DNA of 64,000 nucleotides from Vibrio mediterranei (lineage in GTDB: Bacteria; Pseudomonadota; Gammaproteobacteria; Enterobacterales; Vibrionaceae), in NCBI RefSeq assembly GCF_900088415.1, contig NZ_FLLQ01000007.1:186001-250000 (forward strand), read 5' to 3'. The first letter of the stretch is position 1. Each line of letters begins with the position of its first letter. Positions 52,930-60,910 of this stretch are shown here, piece by piece. The notes below the pieces were generated by a model. It was given only the letters and a program-made list of their open reading frames with translations, was not told where the DNA came from and made no database searches. The translations under genes were made by a program, and so were the position numbers.

Positions 52930-53427
52930 ATGAGCGAATACCTAATCCTATGTGTAGATGATGAACGAGAAGTGTTGGACAGTGTTCTACAGGACCTCGA
53001 TGATTATGAAGAGCATTTTGTTGTCGAAGGTGCTGAATCAGTTGATGAAGCGAGAGAAGTGATTCAAGAACACGCTAAAGATGGAACAAGACTGGCACTG
53101 ATTCTCTGCGACCACATCATGCCAGAACAAACAGGCGTCAGCTTCCTTATCGAGCTTAGTGAAAATGAAGAGTTCAAGCACTGCCGTAAGGTACTACTCA
53201 CAGGGCAAGCTGGTCACGAAGATACAATAGAGGCGGTCAATCACGCCTGTCTCGACTTCTACATTAGTAAACCATGGAAAGGCGATCACCTGAGAGAAGT
53301 CGTTAAACAGCAGCTTACTGATTTTGTGATAGAACACGATAAAAACCTCGCCCCTTGGGGACGAATCTTAGATACAGAACGGATTTTTAAGGCCCTATCA
53401 GATAATCGAATGAGCTTTGGCGAATAA
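52930..53427 (+). CDS. Single-domain response regulator partnered with the kinase
   Basis: A 165-residue CheY-like protein with an intact phosphorylation site: acidic pair in CVDDE (9-13), acceptor Asp61 in LILCDHIMPE, Thr in VLLTGQ and Lys in ISKPW. There is no DNA-binding or enzymatic output domain; the C-terminal 40 residues (QLTDFVIEHDKNL, then WGRILDTERIF) match the stretch that follows the degenerate receiver in the kinase. The start follows AAGGAG, 11 bases after the kinase. It probably works by protein contact or as a phosphate sink. The next gene is 310 bases away and separately controlled. Confidence 0.9.
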   Translation: MSEYLILCVDDEREVLDSVLQDLDDYEEHFVVEGAESVDEAREVIQEHAKDGTRLALILCDHIMPEQTGVSFLIELSENEEFKHCRKVLLTGQAGHEDTIEAVNHACLDFYISKPWKGDHLREVVKQQLTDFVIEHDKNLAPWGRILDTERIFKALSDNRMSFGE

Positions 53428-53737
53428 CCGAGTTTCATCCCAAATACCATTTCTGTGAACTATAGCTTCATAACAGACTGTAGTTGTGGGAATTATAGAG
53501 TGGCTACTCTCAGGTTTTCTGTTACTAATTCCTTACAGAATGCGGACGTTTTGATTGAAATCTGTATGACAATGTAAATTTTTGGGAATTTGCCCCCGTT
53601 AAAGACACTTTTTATTGGTGAATCAATCACAAATTGGATTATCATACCCCGATAATGATTGTCGCCATAAGCTTGATGCGACGCGCGTGCTTCTTATGGG
53701 CAAGGAATTAATTTCAACAAAAAGGTTTAGAGACACT
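53428..53737. other. 310-base leader between the response regulator and the outer-membrane protein gene
   Basis: It has no convincing gene. A reading frame continues upstream of the chosen start (from about 53615) but shows no signal peptide. A stem CCATAA / TTATGG (53665-53699) precedes the start by about 40 bases. I see no clear promoter hexamers and no terminator behind the response regulator. Confidence 0.5.
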
Positions 53738-54283
53738 ATGCGCAAAACTCTATTAGCCGCTCTGATGGTGATCACTTCTCAGCAGGCGTTTGCAAACCAA
53801 GAAGAACAACGAGCTACAATGAGCAACTTCAACTATGATTACGCTGAAGCTCGAATTGGTGCAAGTCCGATGACATTCGGTGCTGCAATTAGCAAGTCAA
53901 TCCACCCTAACGCTCATATCGTTGGTAGCATTGATTCTAAGTTTGAAGGTGATTACGATTTTTCTGGTGGTGTTGGCTTCCACGCTCCGGTAAATAACTG
54001 GGCGGACTTTACTGGTGAAATGCTTGCTCACATTCACGACAGCGGTGAGCATCACAAAACAGATACAGGTATGGAAGTTAATCTAGGTGTGCGCCAATGG
54101 TTAGGTCCACAACTTGAGATTGGTGGTAAAGCCGGTTACCTGAACGTTGGTGATAAAGATCGTTGGATGGGTAGCGTATATGGTCGCTTCCACTCAACTG
54201 AACTATTCTCACTAGGCTTAGAGGGCCGTATCAACCATATCTATGGTGATCAACTTATGTTTACTGCTCGCTTTGCATTCTAA
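53738..54283 (+). CDS. Small outer-membrane beta-barrel protein
   Basis: A 181-residue exported protein. The signal peptide (LLAALMVITSQQAFA, cleaved before NQEEQ) leads to alternating amphipathic strands, for example YAEARIGASPMTFGAAIS, VGSIDSKFEGDYDFSGG and LEGRINHIYGDQLMFTARFAF, ending in the C-terminal Phe typical of barrels inserted by BAM. The start is ATG 53738, which gives a normal signal peptide; upstream in-frame codons do not. It is an unnamed Vibrio OMP family; pore, adhesion or receptor roles are all possible. It has its own terminator and lies between the response regulator and tfoX. Confidence 0.82.
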   Translation: MRKTLLAALMVITSQQAFANQEEQRATMSNFNYDYAEARIGASPMTFGAAISKSIHPNAHIVGSIDSKFEGDYDFSGGVGFHAPVNNWADFTGEMLAHIHDSGEHHKTDTGMEVNLGVRQWLGPQLEIGGKAGYLNVGDKDRWMGSVYGRFHSTELFSLGLEGRINHIYGDQLMFTARFAF

Positions 54284-54303
54284 GGCTATTAGCGAACGGA
54301 TCG

Positions 54304-54332
54304 AAAAAGGTCGTGCTAAGCACGACCTTTTT
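54304..54332 (+). terminator. Bidirectional terminator between the OMP gene and tfoX
   Basis: AAAAGGTCGTGC / GCACGACCTTTTTT with a minimal loop. It serves both converging genes. Confidence 0.9.
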
Positions 54333-54335
54333 TAT

Positions 54336-54926
54336 TTAATCGATTTCTGAGCAGTACTGTAACAGCTGCTGTTTACGGGGGTCTTGAATCAACTTCCAGT
54401 GTATTCCTTCAACCGCACCTGCGAATTTCCAAAGCAATTTTACATCCACATCATTGCCATAGGTTCTTTTTACTTTATTGAACACTTGCGGCGCACCCAA
54501 CTCCAAGAATGTTTTTACATCTTCAATGCCGGACTTCTTCACCATACGCTCGAGCGTGAGCTGCATATTCGGTAGGTCTCGAAGTCTTCTATTTTCGACA
54601 GACTTCTTACTTGAGTGTTGTTCAACAGAATTAGTAATAGAACGCTGCACTAAGTCACTTAACATTGGTGCGCTTTCATTAAACAACGCTGTAATGTCGT
54701 AGTAATTAACAGTTGCCGTAGATTGCTTTTTAACATGCCTAAACTTTTCACAGTTTAGGTTTTGTAGCGTCTCGTCTAAAGCACAGCCACCGCGAATAAA
54801 GACTCTATCGTTACTGATAAGTGCATACATAGCACCGTCTTTAAACAGCCCTGTACCACCAAACATGGAACGCTTTTGAGAGATACCGAATTGAATTGTG
54901 TAGTTGTAAAAAGATTGCTCTATCAT
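54336..54926 (-). CDS. tfoX: Competence regulator TfoX
   Basis: A 196-residue TfoX/Sxy protein, the chitin-responsive activator of natural competence in Vibrio, which works with CRP; in V. cholerae it also raises T6SS expression. The N-terminal TfoX_N domain (about 1-95) has KRSMFGGTGLFKDGAMYALIS, and the C-terminal TfoX_C domain (about 110-195) has LRDLPNMQLTLERMVKKSGI, KTFLELGAPQVFNKVKR and LLWKFAGAVEGIHW. The paralogue TfoY cannot be excluded from sequence alone; the gene's place between an OMP and panP/hexR matches what I recall for V. cholerae tfoX. A CRP-like site lies about 200 bases upstream. Confidence 0.88.
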   Translation of the reverse strand: MIEQSFYNYTIQFGISQKRSMFGGTGLFKDGAMYALISNDRVFIRGGCALDETLQNLNCEKFRHVKKQSTATVNYYDITALFNESAPMLSDLVQRSITNSVEQHSSKKSVENRRLRDLPNMQLTLERMVKKSGIEDVKTFLELGAPQVFNKVKRTYGNDVDVKLLWKFAGAVEGIHWKLIQDPRKQQLLQYCSEID

Positions 54927-55300
54927 TTCCTTTGATCCTTAATCTTTTACCCCGATTAATACGATCACCAGAAATAGCAGCGGATAAATGCGAAAAAATA
55001 TTATTTAGAGTCAGTCAATATAAGCAGCAACTGCTCTGTTTGTTTTATATGTAATTATAATAGTTCACAATGCAAAATAAGTCTGGCTCAACGTCACAAA
55101 TGTGCGACTTAAAAGCAAAAGCTTTGCGAGTCACTTCACATGTTCTCTATTATACAACCAATTTCATTAACAATTTTCTAATTGAATGGTGTTTCAAACG
55201 TCAAACAATTGACCTAAGACTACATTTTGGCATTTAGGTTATTGTCAATTGTAAAGCCTGACAGGTAAACTGACCTTCTATCTCCAGCTGTCGAAATCTT
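54927..55300. other. 374-base divergent region between tfoX and the HDOD gene
   Basis: It has no gene. It must hold the promoters of tfoX (minus) and the HDOD gene (plus). The clearest motif is a CRP-like site at 55125-55140; a further half-site TGTGA lies near 55093 on the minus strand. The tfoX ribosome site AAGGAT/AAAGGAA lies just before the ATG. Pairing with the TfoR sRNA, known to free tfoX translation in V. cholerae, could not be assessed. Confidence 0.55.
55125..55140 (+). promoter_or_regulatory. Putative CRP site upstream of tfoX
   Basis: TGCGAGTCACTTCACA is TGCGA-N6-TCACA, one base from the CRP consensus. It lies 199 bases from the tfoX start and 161 from the HDOD start. CRP control of tfoX is established in V. 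cholerae. Confidence 0.5.
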
Positions 55301-56224
55301 ATGAACCACTTATCTTTTTACTGGCTACCAGACAACCAACAATTATTTATAGAAAGCTTAGAAACTGAATTTGCTGAGCTCGTAGAACAATCAATTAATA
55401 CCGGAAAAATATCCCTTCCTCCAATTTCCGAAGTTGTTCTCAAGATTCAAAAACTGTGCTCCTTAGAGTCCACCGGGATTTCGGACATCGCGAATTGCCT
55501 ATTGGAAGATCCTGGGCTAGCAGCCATAGTGCTCAAAGTCGCCAACTCTGTCATCTTTAATCGTGGCAATGTGACCTGTAAGGACCTGAATACAGCGGTC
55601 TCTCGCCTAGGTATCCTTCGTGTCCGAGACATTGTGACTGCCCAATCAATCGAACTTCTTAAGCACTCTGTCAATCTGACTGAAGAATGTAAGGATGTTT
55701 TGGTACAAAGTGCAGCAGTATCAAGAGAACTGGCTGCGACCATGGTGATGGTCACTCAAGCTTTCCAAGATCAAGCGCCGACAAGCTATCAATATCTTGA
55801 GCAAGAAAAAGCGCTACTTGTTGGCTTCCTGGCCGACATCGGACTTTTCTGCCTAGTTAACGAATATCACCTTTACTTAGAGAAAGGTAACTATCTCGAC
55901 TCCAATCTCGCGATGCAAATATTCCACTCGCGCTGCCCTATTACCAGTGAGCAAGTATTAAAAACTTGGGGCTTTGACAATGATTTTATCGAAGTAGCGT
56001 CGAATCAACCGAAGTCTCTAGAGCGACCGGAAGTGTCCTATCTCGATATAGCACGAATCGCCAATCACGTGCTGTTGTATCGAAAGCAAGACCACGAAGC
56101 ATTAGAAGAACATGAAGTCGAAATAAACGTAGATGGTGCAGAAGTGCTGTATAAGTTAACGACGATGTCTGATCAGGAATTCAAAACCAAGACATCAGAA
56201 ATTATCCGCTCAGCAGGAATGTAG
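55301..56224 (+). CDS. HDOD-domain signalling protein
   Basis: A 307-residue cytoplasmic protein with an HDOD domain (about 35-245). Recognisable segments are LPPISEVVLKIQKL, LEDPGLAAIVLKVANS, LNTAVSRLGILRVRDIV and, later, LLVGFLADIGLFCLV, the degenerate HD-like position. HDOD domains have lost the metal-binding His-Asp pair of HD phosphodiesterases and usually act by protein contact in signalling. No EAL or GGDEF domain is attached. Its position, divergent from tfoX and near a two-component pair, suggests a regulatory role in competence or stress, which is inference. The start at 55301 has no clear ribosome site. Confidence 0.85.
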   Translation: MNHLSFYWLPDNQQLFIESLETEFAELVEQSINTGKISLPPISEVVLKIQKLCSLESTGISDIANCLLEDPGLAAIVLKVANSVIFNRGNVTCKDLNTAVSRLGILRVRDIVTAQSIELLKHSVNLTEECKDVLVQSAAVSRELAATMVMVTQAFQDQAPTSYQYLEQEKALLVGFLADIGLFCLVNEYHLYLEKGNYLDSNLAMQIFHSRCPITSEQVLKTWGFDNDFIEVASNQPKSLERPEVSYLDIARIANHVLLYRKQDHEALEEHEVEINVDGAEVLYKLTTMSDQEFKTKTSEIIRSAGM

Positions 56225-56314
56225 GAGAGCAATCTCCTATCTCACTCTTGTTTTTGTGAAGTAAACCTCTCACAATACCGCATACGCTAATAGTAACGAA
56301 GGATCGTCGCGTCA

Positions 56315-57220
56315 ATGTTTTCAGGGATGTTGTATATTTTTACGCCGCTAGTCATCGGTTATTTTTTCTCTATTAATAATAAATCATTGCTTGAGGCATT
56401 AAATAAAGCGACCTCATGGCTGATTTACATCATCTTGTTCCTTATGGGACTGAGCCTAGCCGCATTAGATAACTTCGGAAGCAACCTCAAGACCATTGTT
56501 ACCATGACATTGGTGTTCTTTGTGTCAATCGGTGCCTGCAATTTGCTGTCTTTACCCCTGGTCGACCGTATTCTGCCACTAAAGACCGAAAATCTGACAA
56601 GTAACCTCCCCCTTTCAGCTATGGCATTAGAGTCCCTAAAGCTTATATTAGTGGTCGGTTCAGGCTTAGTAGCCGGTCTATTGTTGCCAATAGGTTTAGG
56701 CTGGGTAGAAACTGCCAGTGAGTGGATTCTGCTCGCTCTGCTATTTTTTATCGGTATTCAATTAAGAAACAGCGGACTCACGCTAAAACAGATTCTGGTA
56801 AATAAACAAGGTATGGCGATCGCACTCATTATTGTCGTGAGTTCTCTCATAGGTGGTGCAATTGCTGCAATGGTGCTTGATATCTCGGTCTACAAAGGTC
56901 TTGCTATGGCGTCAGGCTTTGGGTGGTATTCACTAGCAGGAATTCTAATGGGCGATGCATTTGGACCAGTTTACGGTGGTGCATCTTTTATGATTGAACT
57001 GTTACGAGAGCTGGTTGCACTTGTCTTTATCCCATTATTAATCACCAGAAAGCCCTGTACCGCTATAGGCTATGCTGGAGCAACAGCAATGGACTTTACC
57101 CTACCCGTCATTCAAAGCACTGGTGGCGTAAGATGCGTCCCTGTCGCCATCGTTAGTGGTTTTATTTTGAGTCTATTGGTACCAGTCATGATGTTATTTT
57201 TTGTATCACTTGCTGGTTAG
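56315..57220 (+). CDS. lysO: LysO-type lysine exporter (YbjE family)
   Basis: A 301-residue inner-membrane protein with about eight hydrophobic helices, matching the LysO family that exports L-lysine and thialysine in E. coli. Family segments include IYIILFLMGLSLAALDNF and the later MASGFGWYSLAGILMGDAFG, with GASFMIELLRELVALVFIPLL and ALDFTLPVIQSTGG-like residues (here AMDFTLPVIQ). Length matches. The ATG follows AAGGAT by ten bases. It is an ordinary single gene between the HDOD gene and a small periplasmic protein gene. Confidence 0.88.
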   Translation: MFSGMLYIFTPLVIGYFFSINNKSLLEALNKATSWLIYIILFLMGLSLAALDNFGSNLKTIVTMTLVFFVSIGACNLLSLPLVDRILPLKTENLTSNLPLSAMALESLKLILVVGSGLVAGLLLPIGLGWVETASEWILLALLFFIGIQLRNSGLTLKQILVNKQGMAIALIIVVSSLIGGAIAAMVLDISVYKGLAMASGFGWYSLAGILMGDAFGPVYGGASFMIELLRELVALVFIPLLITRKPCTAIGYAGATAMDFTLPVIQSTGGVRCVPVAIVSGFILSLLVPVMMLFFVSLAG

Positions 57221-57318
57221 ATCGCAGGAAAACAGCAATTTTTCAGATATGCTTCGCTATCAAAACAACAATAAAGACGTATTAATAATTTAGTTAGCCC
57301 AATTCAAAGGACAATATA

Positions 57319-57831
57319 ATGAAAAAATGGCTTATCGCAGCAATGCTCGTCGGAACTTCTTTTTCCTCATTTTCAGCTGACACGCAATGCTTAGAGAAGA
57401 AATACGATGCTTATATCGATGCATCTATCCAATGGTATGATGATCTTGTTCAATTAACGACCCAGCAATATCCAGAACTTGAAAGCGTTGGACAATGGTT
57501 TCTAGATGGTCGTAAAAACCATTTTGAACTTAATCGCGAAGCCGTTCATTACTACTTAAAGAACGAACCAACCAAAGTGGCAACCGAGCGCTCAATCGAA
57601 AGTTGGCTGCAACTAGAGCAACAAGATGTAAAAGCGCTAGCACAGCGTAACGACATGTTAGGTAAAGCTGCTGCTAAGAGCTTCGCTGATCGTCAAGCTA
57701 AACCTCATGAACAGAACTACGATCTACGTAGCGCGTTTGCTGATTTACTCAGCCATCCAAAGAAGATCGACACTGCACTTAATAAATACAACTCGGCTAT
57801 CCAAAAGGTAGAAAAAACCGAGTGTAAATAG
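57319..57831 (+). CDS. Small periplasmic protein, unknown function
   Basis: A 170-residue exported protein. A signal peptide ends near FSSFSA/DTQC. The mature part is mostly helical and strongly charged (QWYDDLVQLTTQQYPELESV, then QLEQQDVKALAQRN), with one Cys near each end (QCLEKK and TECK), which could form a disulfide holding the two ends together. I do not recognise a family. The ATG follows AAAGGAC, and a strong terminator follows, so the gene is very probably real. No lipobox, membrane helix or enzymatic motif is seen. Confidence 0.68.
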   Translation: MKKWLIAAMLVGTSFSSFSADTQCLEKKYDAYIDASIQWYDDLVQLTTQQYPELESVGQWFLDGRKNHFELNREAVHYYLKNEPTKVATERSIESWLQLEQQDVKALAQRNDMLGKAAAKSFADRQAKPHEQNYDLRSAFADLLSHPKKIDTALNKYNSAIQKVEKTECK

Positions 57832-57847
57832 TGCAGTAACAACATTT

Positions 57848-57875
57848 AAAAAAGCTGGCAAATTGCCAGCTTTTT
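57848..57875 (+). terminator. Rho-independent terminator after the small periplasmic protein gene
   Basis: AAAAAGCTGGCAA / TTGCCAGCTTTTT stem followed by GCG; the T-run has five residues. Confidence 0.88.
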
Positions 57876-58016
57876 GCGTTTTATTTGACCATTCACACAA
57901 TGCTACGCACGCAACTCCATGAAAATTAAGTTCCCATTCCAATTTTTGCGAGACTTTCACCGCTAATTGGTTTAGATTGTGCCGCTTGCAGTAACGGAAT
58001 AATAGTAGATCACGGT

Positions 58017-59675
58017 ATGGTATCTGAGCAGAAAATTGCTGATGTCAGCTTCGAAAGCCTTCTTCGAATCTTCACTATCCCTGAAGGACCAGATTCAACT
58101 CTGACCCAAATCGAAGAAGGATTGTCCAAGAACTTAAACCAGTTTTTGCGCGAACATATAGTGGCAGAAGAAAAGCCTTTACATGAAATTGAAAAGGACT
58201 TTTCTAGTGCTGTTATTCCAGAACAACCAGCATTTGTTTCGGACCATACTGAACACCTTCTTGATACGCTAGTATCGCACTCGGTACACACCTCTTCACC
58301 AAGCTTTATCGGTCATATGACCTCGGCCTTGCCTTATTTCTTGATGCCGTTGTCAAAAATTATGATCGCGTTAAATCAGAACTTGGTAAAGATTGAAACC
58401 TCCAAAGCATTCACGCCGCTAGAACGCCAAGTTCTGGGTATGCTTCATAAACTGATTTATGGGGAGTCCGAGCCTTTCTATAGTCGATGGATGCATAGTG
58501 CTAACCATTCTCTTGGTGCATTTTGCTCGGGAGGCACCATTGCCAACATCACCGCGCTTTGGGTAGCACGCAACAACGCTTTAAAAGCGCAAGGTGATTT
58601 CCTTGGTGTGGAAAAAGAAGGGTTGTTTAAGGCAATGAAGCATTACGGTTATGAAGGTCTAGCCGTGCTTGTCTCTGAACGTGGGCATTATTCTCTAAAA
58701 AAAGCCGCAGACGTTCTTGGCATTGGTCAACAAGGTCTAGTTGCCGTTAAAACGGATAGTCACAACCGAATCTGCCCTGAAGATCTAAAAGCCAAATTTG
58801 CTCAGCTCAAAGAAAACAAAATTAAACCTTTTGCGGTCATTGGCGTTGCCGGGACAACCGAAACAGGTAACGTTGATCCATTAAGAGAAATCGCTCAAAT
58901 ATGCCAACAAGAGTCTTGTCACTTTCACGTTGACGCAGCATGGGGCGGCGCTACTTTGATGTCAGCTAAATATCGCTCTCTACTAGATGGTGTGGAACTG
59001 GCGGATTCGGTGACAATTGATGCGCATAAGCAGCTTTATATCCCTATGGGTGCGGGTATGGTGTTGTTTAAGCAACCAGATGCCATGAAGAGCATTGAGC
59101 ACCACGCTCAGTATATTTTGCGCAAAGGGTCGAAAGACTTAGGCAGTCACACGTTAGAAGGTTCACGTTCAGGCATGGCAATGCTCGTTTATGCCGCAAT
59201 GCATATAATTAGCCGTCCAGGTTATGAGCTGTTGATCAATCAAAGCATAGAGAAAGCTCGTTACTTTGCTGACCTCATTAAACAACAAGACGATTTCGAG
59301 CTGGTAAGTGAACCAGAATTGTGTCTCCTGACCTATCGCTACGTTCCAAAATATGTCCGTAATGCACTGGTTATTGCTTCAACCGAGCAGACAACCGAGA
59401 TCCATAACTTGCTAAATGAACTGACTAAAGTCATTCAGAAAAAACAGCGAGAAACCGGGCTCTCCTTTGTATCTCGCACACAACTTAATCCAATTCAATG
59501 GACACTGCGCGACACTATTGTGTTTAGGGTCGTTTTAGCCAACCCTTTAACTACAACGGATGTATTAAGTTCAGTGCTTGAAGAACAAAGAGATATTGCT
59601 AAAACAGCGCCTAACTTAATGGCAAGACTTGAGCAAGTCTCTCACGAGATCCTCCAAACAAAAGACCAAAAGTGA
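58017..59675 (+). CDS. panP: Pyridoxal-dependent aspartate 1-decarboxylase PanP
   Basis: A 552-residue PLP decarboxylase of the group II (glutamate-decarboxylase-like) fold. Vibrio uses PanP, instead of the pyruvoyl enzyme PanD, to make beta-alanine for pantothenate. Landmarks are HSLGAFCSGGTIANITALW, then FAVIGVAGTTETGNVDPL, HVDAAWGGATLM and the PLP lysine Lys338 in IDAHKQLYIPMGAG. The family-typical RSGMAMLVYAAMH follows. The name glutamate decarboxylase is a common mis-annotation for this branch. The ATG at 58017 has only a weak ribosome site. Confidence 0.9.
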   Translation: MVSEQKIADVSFESLLRIFTIPEGPDSTLTQIEEGLSKNLNQFLREHIVAEEKPLHEIEKDFSSAVIPEQPAFVSDHTEHLLDTLVSHSVHTSSPSFIGHMTSALPYFLMPLSKIMIALNQNLVKIETSKAFTPLERQVLGMLHKLIYGESEPFYSRWMHSANHSLGAFCSGGTIANITALWVARNNALKAQGDFLGVEKEGLFKAMKHYGYEGLAVLVSERGHYSLKKAADVLGIGQQGLVAVKTDSHNRICPEDLKAKFAQLKENKIKPFAVIGVAGTTETGNVDPLREIAQICQQESCHFHVDAAWGGATLMSAKYRSLLDGVELADSVTIDAHKQLYIPMGAGMVLFKQPDAMKSIEHHAQYILRKGSKDLGSHTLEGSRSGMAMLVYAAMHIISRPGYELLINQSIEKARYFADLIKQQDDFELVSEPELCLLTYRYVPKYVRNALVIASTEQTTEIHNLLNELTKVIQKKQRETGLSFVSRTQLNPIQWTLRDTIVFRVVLANPLTTTDVLSSVLEEQRDIAKTAPNLMARLEQVSHEILQTKDQK

Positions 59676-60004
59676 AATCAATTTCATTCTCGCAGTTATG
59701 AAAATTTCTTTCTGTTTTGTGGGAGTAATACGGTAAAAACGAGCTAGAAACTGGCGATTTCTGGCTGTTTTTTCTTCAATTGTTTTTTTCTTCCATTTTT
59801 TTGTTTGATGCCTGTCATATTCTAAAGATTTCATGTGAGCTTTTATTACAGCTCGTATGCTGCTTCGTTTATACTGAGGACATGGAGTTGGCGTATTTCT
59901 AACGTACTATAAGAACTCAATGTTAGATTGAGATTTGCGAAATTACCTTTTGCTCTTCACTAATAGAATCGCCAGCAAGTTGTTCTCTTTACCCTGTGAA
60001 CACT
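59676..60004. other. 329-base gap between panP and hexR
   Basis: The first part holds the probable panP terminator; the rest must contain the hexR promoter. No HexR-type palindrome (TGTAATTAAATTACA) or CRP site was found by eye. No gene is present. Confidence 0.5.
59743..59773 (+). terminator. Probable terminator after panP
   Basis: GCTAGAAA / TTTCTGGC pair over 8 bases (one G-U) with a 7-base loop, followed by TGTTTTTTC. It lies 67 bases past the stop. Confidence 0.58.
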
Positions 60005-60859
60005 ATGAATACACTAGAGAAAGTCCAAAAAAATTTAGAGAACTTCAGTAAATCTGAACGTAAGGTTGCTGAAGTTATTATGGCATCCCCCCAGACTGCC
60101 ATACACTCAAGTATCGCGACACTCGCTAAGATGGCGGATGTTAGTGAGCCAACTGTTAACCGCTTCTGCCGTCGTTTAGACACCAAAGGTTTCCCAGACT
60201 TTAAACTGCATCTCGCACAAAGTTTGGCGAATGGTACACCTTATGTGAACCGTAACGTCGAAGAAGACGACGGTCCGGATGCCTATACTCATAAGATTTT
60301 TGAGTCGACAATGGCATGCTTGGACGTTGCTAAGAACAGCCTAGACCCGATGCAAATCAATCGTGCGGTTGACTTGCTGACTCAAGCAAAGCGAATCTCT
60401 TTCTTTGGTCTAGGTGCTTCCTCATCGGTTGCTCGAGATGCTCAGAACAAGTTTATCCGTTTCAACATTCCTATCTCTTGTTACGAAGACGTAGTAATGC
60501 AACGTATGAGCTGCATCAACTGTTCAGACAACGATGTTATCGTACTGATTTCTCACACAGGTCGTACTAAGAGCCAAGTTGAAATTGCTCACCTTGCTAG
60601 GGAAAACGGTGCAACAGTTATTGCCGTTACCGCGAAAGACTCGCCGTTAGATAAGGCCAGTTCACTATCTATTACTGTCGACGTACCAGAAGACACTGAC
60701 GTTTACATGCCGATGGCTAGCCGCGTGGTACAGATGACCATCATCGATGTCTTAGCGACAGGCTTTACATTGCGTCGTGGCTCTGGCTTCAGAGACAACC
60801 TAAAACGCGTGAAAGAAGCATTAAAAGATTCTCGCTACAACAAAATGCCTAACTACTAG
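60005..60859 (+). CDS. hexR: Transcription regulator HexR
   Basis: A 284-residue RpiR-family regulator that controls central carbon metabolism in response to KDPG (zwf, edd, gap-type targets). The N-terminal helix-turn-helix (about 20-75) shows SKSERKVAEVI and VSEPTVNRFCRRLDT, and FPDFKLHLAQSLANGTPYVNRNV follows in two parts. The C-terminal SIS domain (about 120-260) contains FFGLGASSSVA, VVLISHTGRTK and LDVPEDTD-like residues (here TVDVPEDTDVYMP). The match to E. coli HexR is close throughout. The start is ATG 60005, giving MNTLEKVQ; an in-frame GTG at 59996 is possible. Confidence 0.95.
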   Translation: MNTLEKVQKNLENFSKSERKVAEVIMASPQTAIHSSIATLAKMADVSEPTVNRFCRRLDTKGFPDFKLHLAQSLANGTPYVNRNVEEDDGPDAYTHKIFESTMACLDVAKNSLDPMQINRAVDLLTQAKRISFFGLGASSSVARDAQNKFIRFNIPISCYEDVVMQRMSCINCSDNDVIVLISHTGRTKSQVEIAHLARENGATVIAVTAKDSPLDKASSLSITVDVPEDTDVYMPMASRVVQMTIIDVLATGFTLRRGSGFRDNLKRVKEALKDSRYNKMPNY

Positions 60860-60874
60860 TCATAGAAAATCCTT

Positions 60875-60902
60875 TAAAAAAGAGGCCAATGGCCTCTTTT
60901 AT
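60875..60902 (+). terminator. Bidirectional terminator between hexR and the alcohol dehydrogenase gene
   Basis: AAAAGAGGCC / GGCCTCTTTT with an AAT loop region. A- and T-runs on either side serve both converging genes. Confidence 0.85.
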
Positions 60903-60910
60903 ATTGCTCG

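Noticed and set aside
53615..53737. Longer reading of the outer-membrane protein gene from ATG 53615
   Set aside because: It would bury the signal peptide at residue 42 onward; ATG 53738 gives a normal exported protein.
56255..56275. TGTGA...TCACA resembling a CRP site upstream of the lysO gene
   Set aside because: The half-sites are 10 bases apart instead of 6.
58010..58291. Minus-strand frame opposite the 5' end of panP
   Set aside because: panP is complete and conserved in that region; the frame has no recognisable content.
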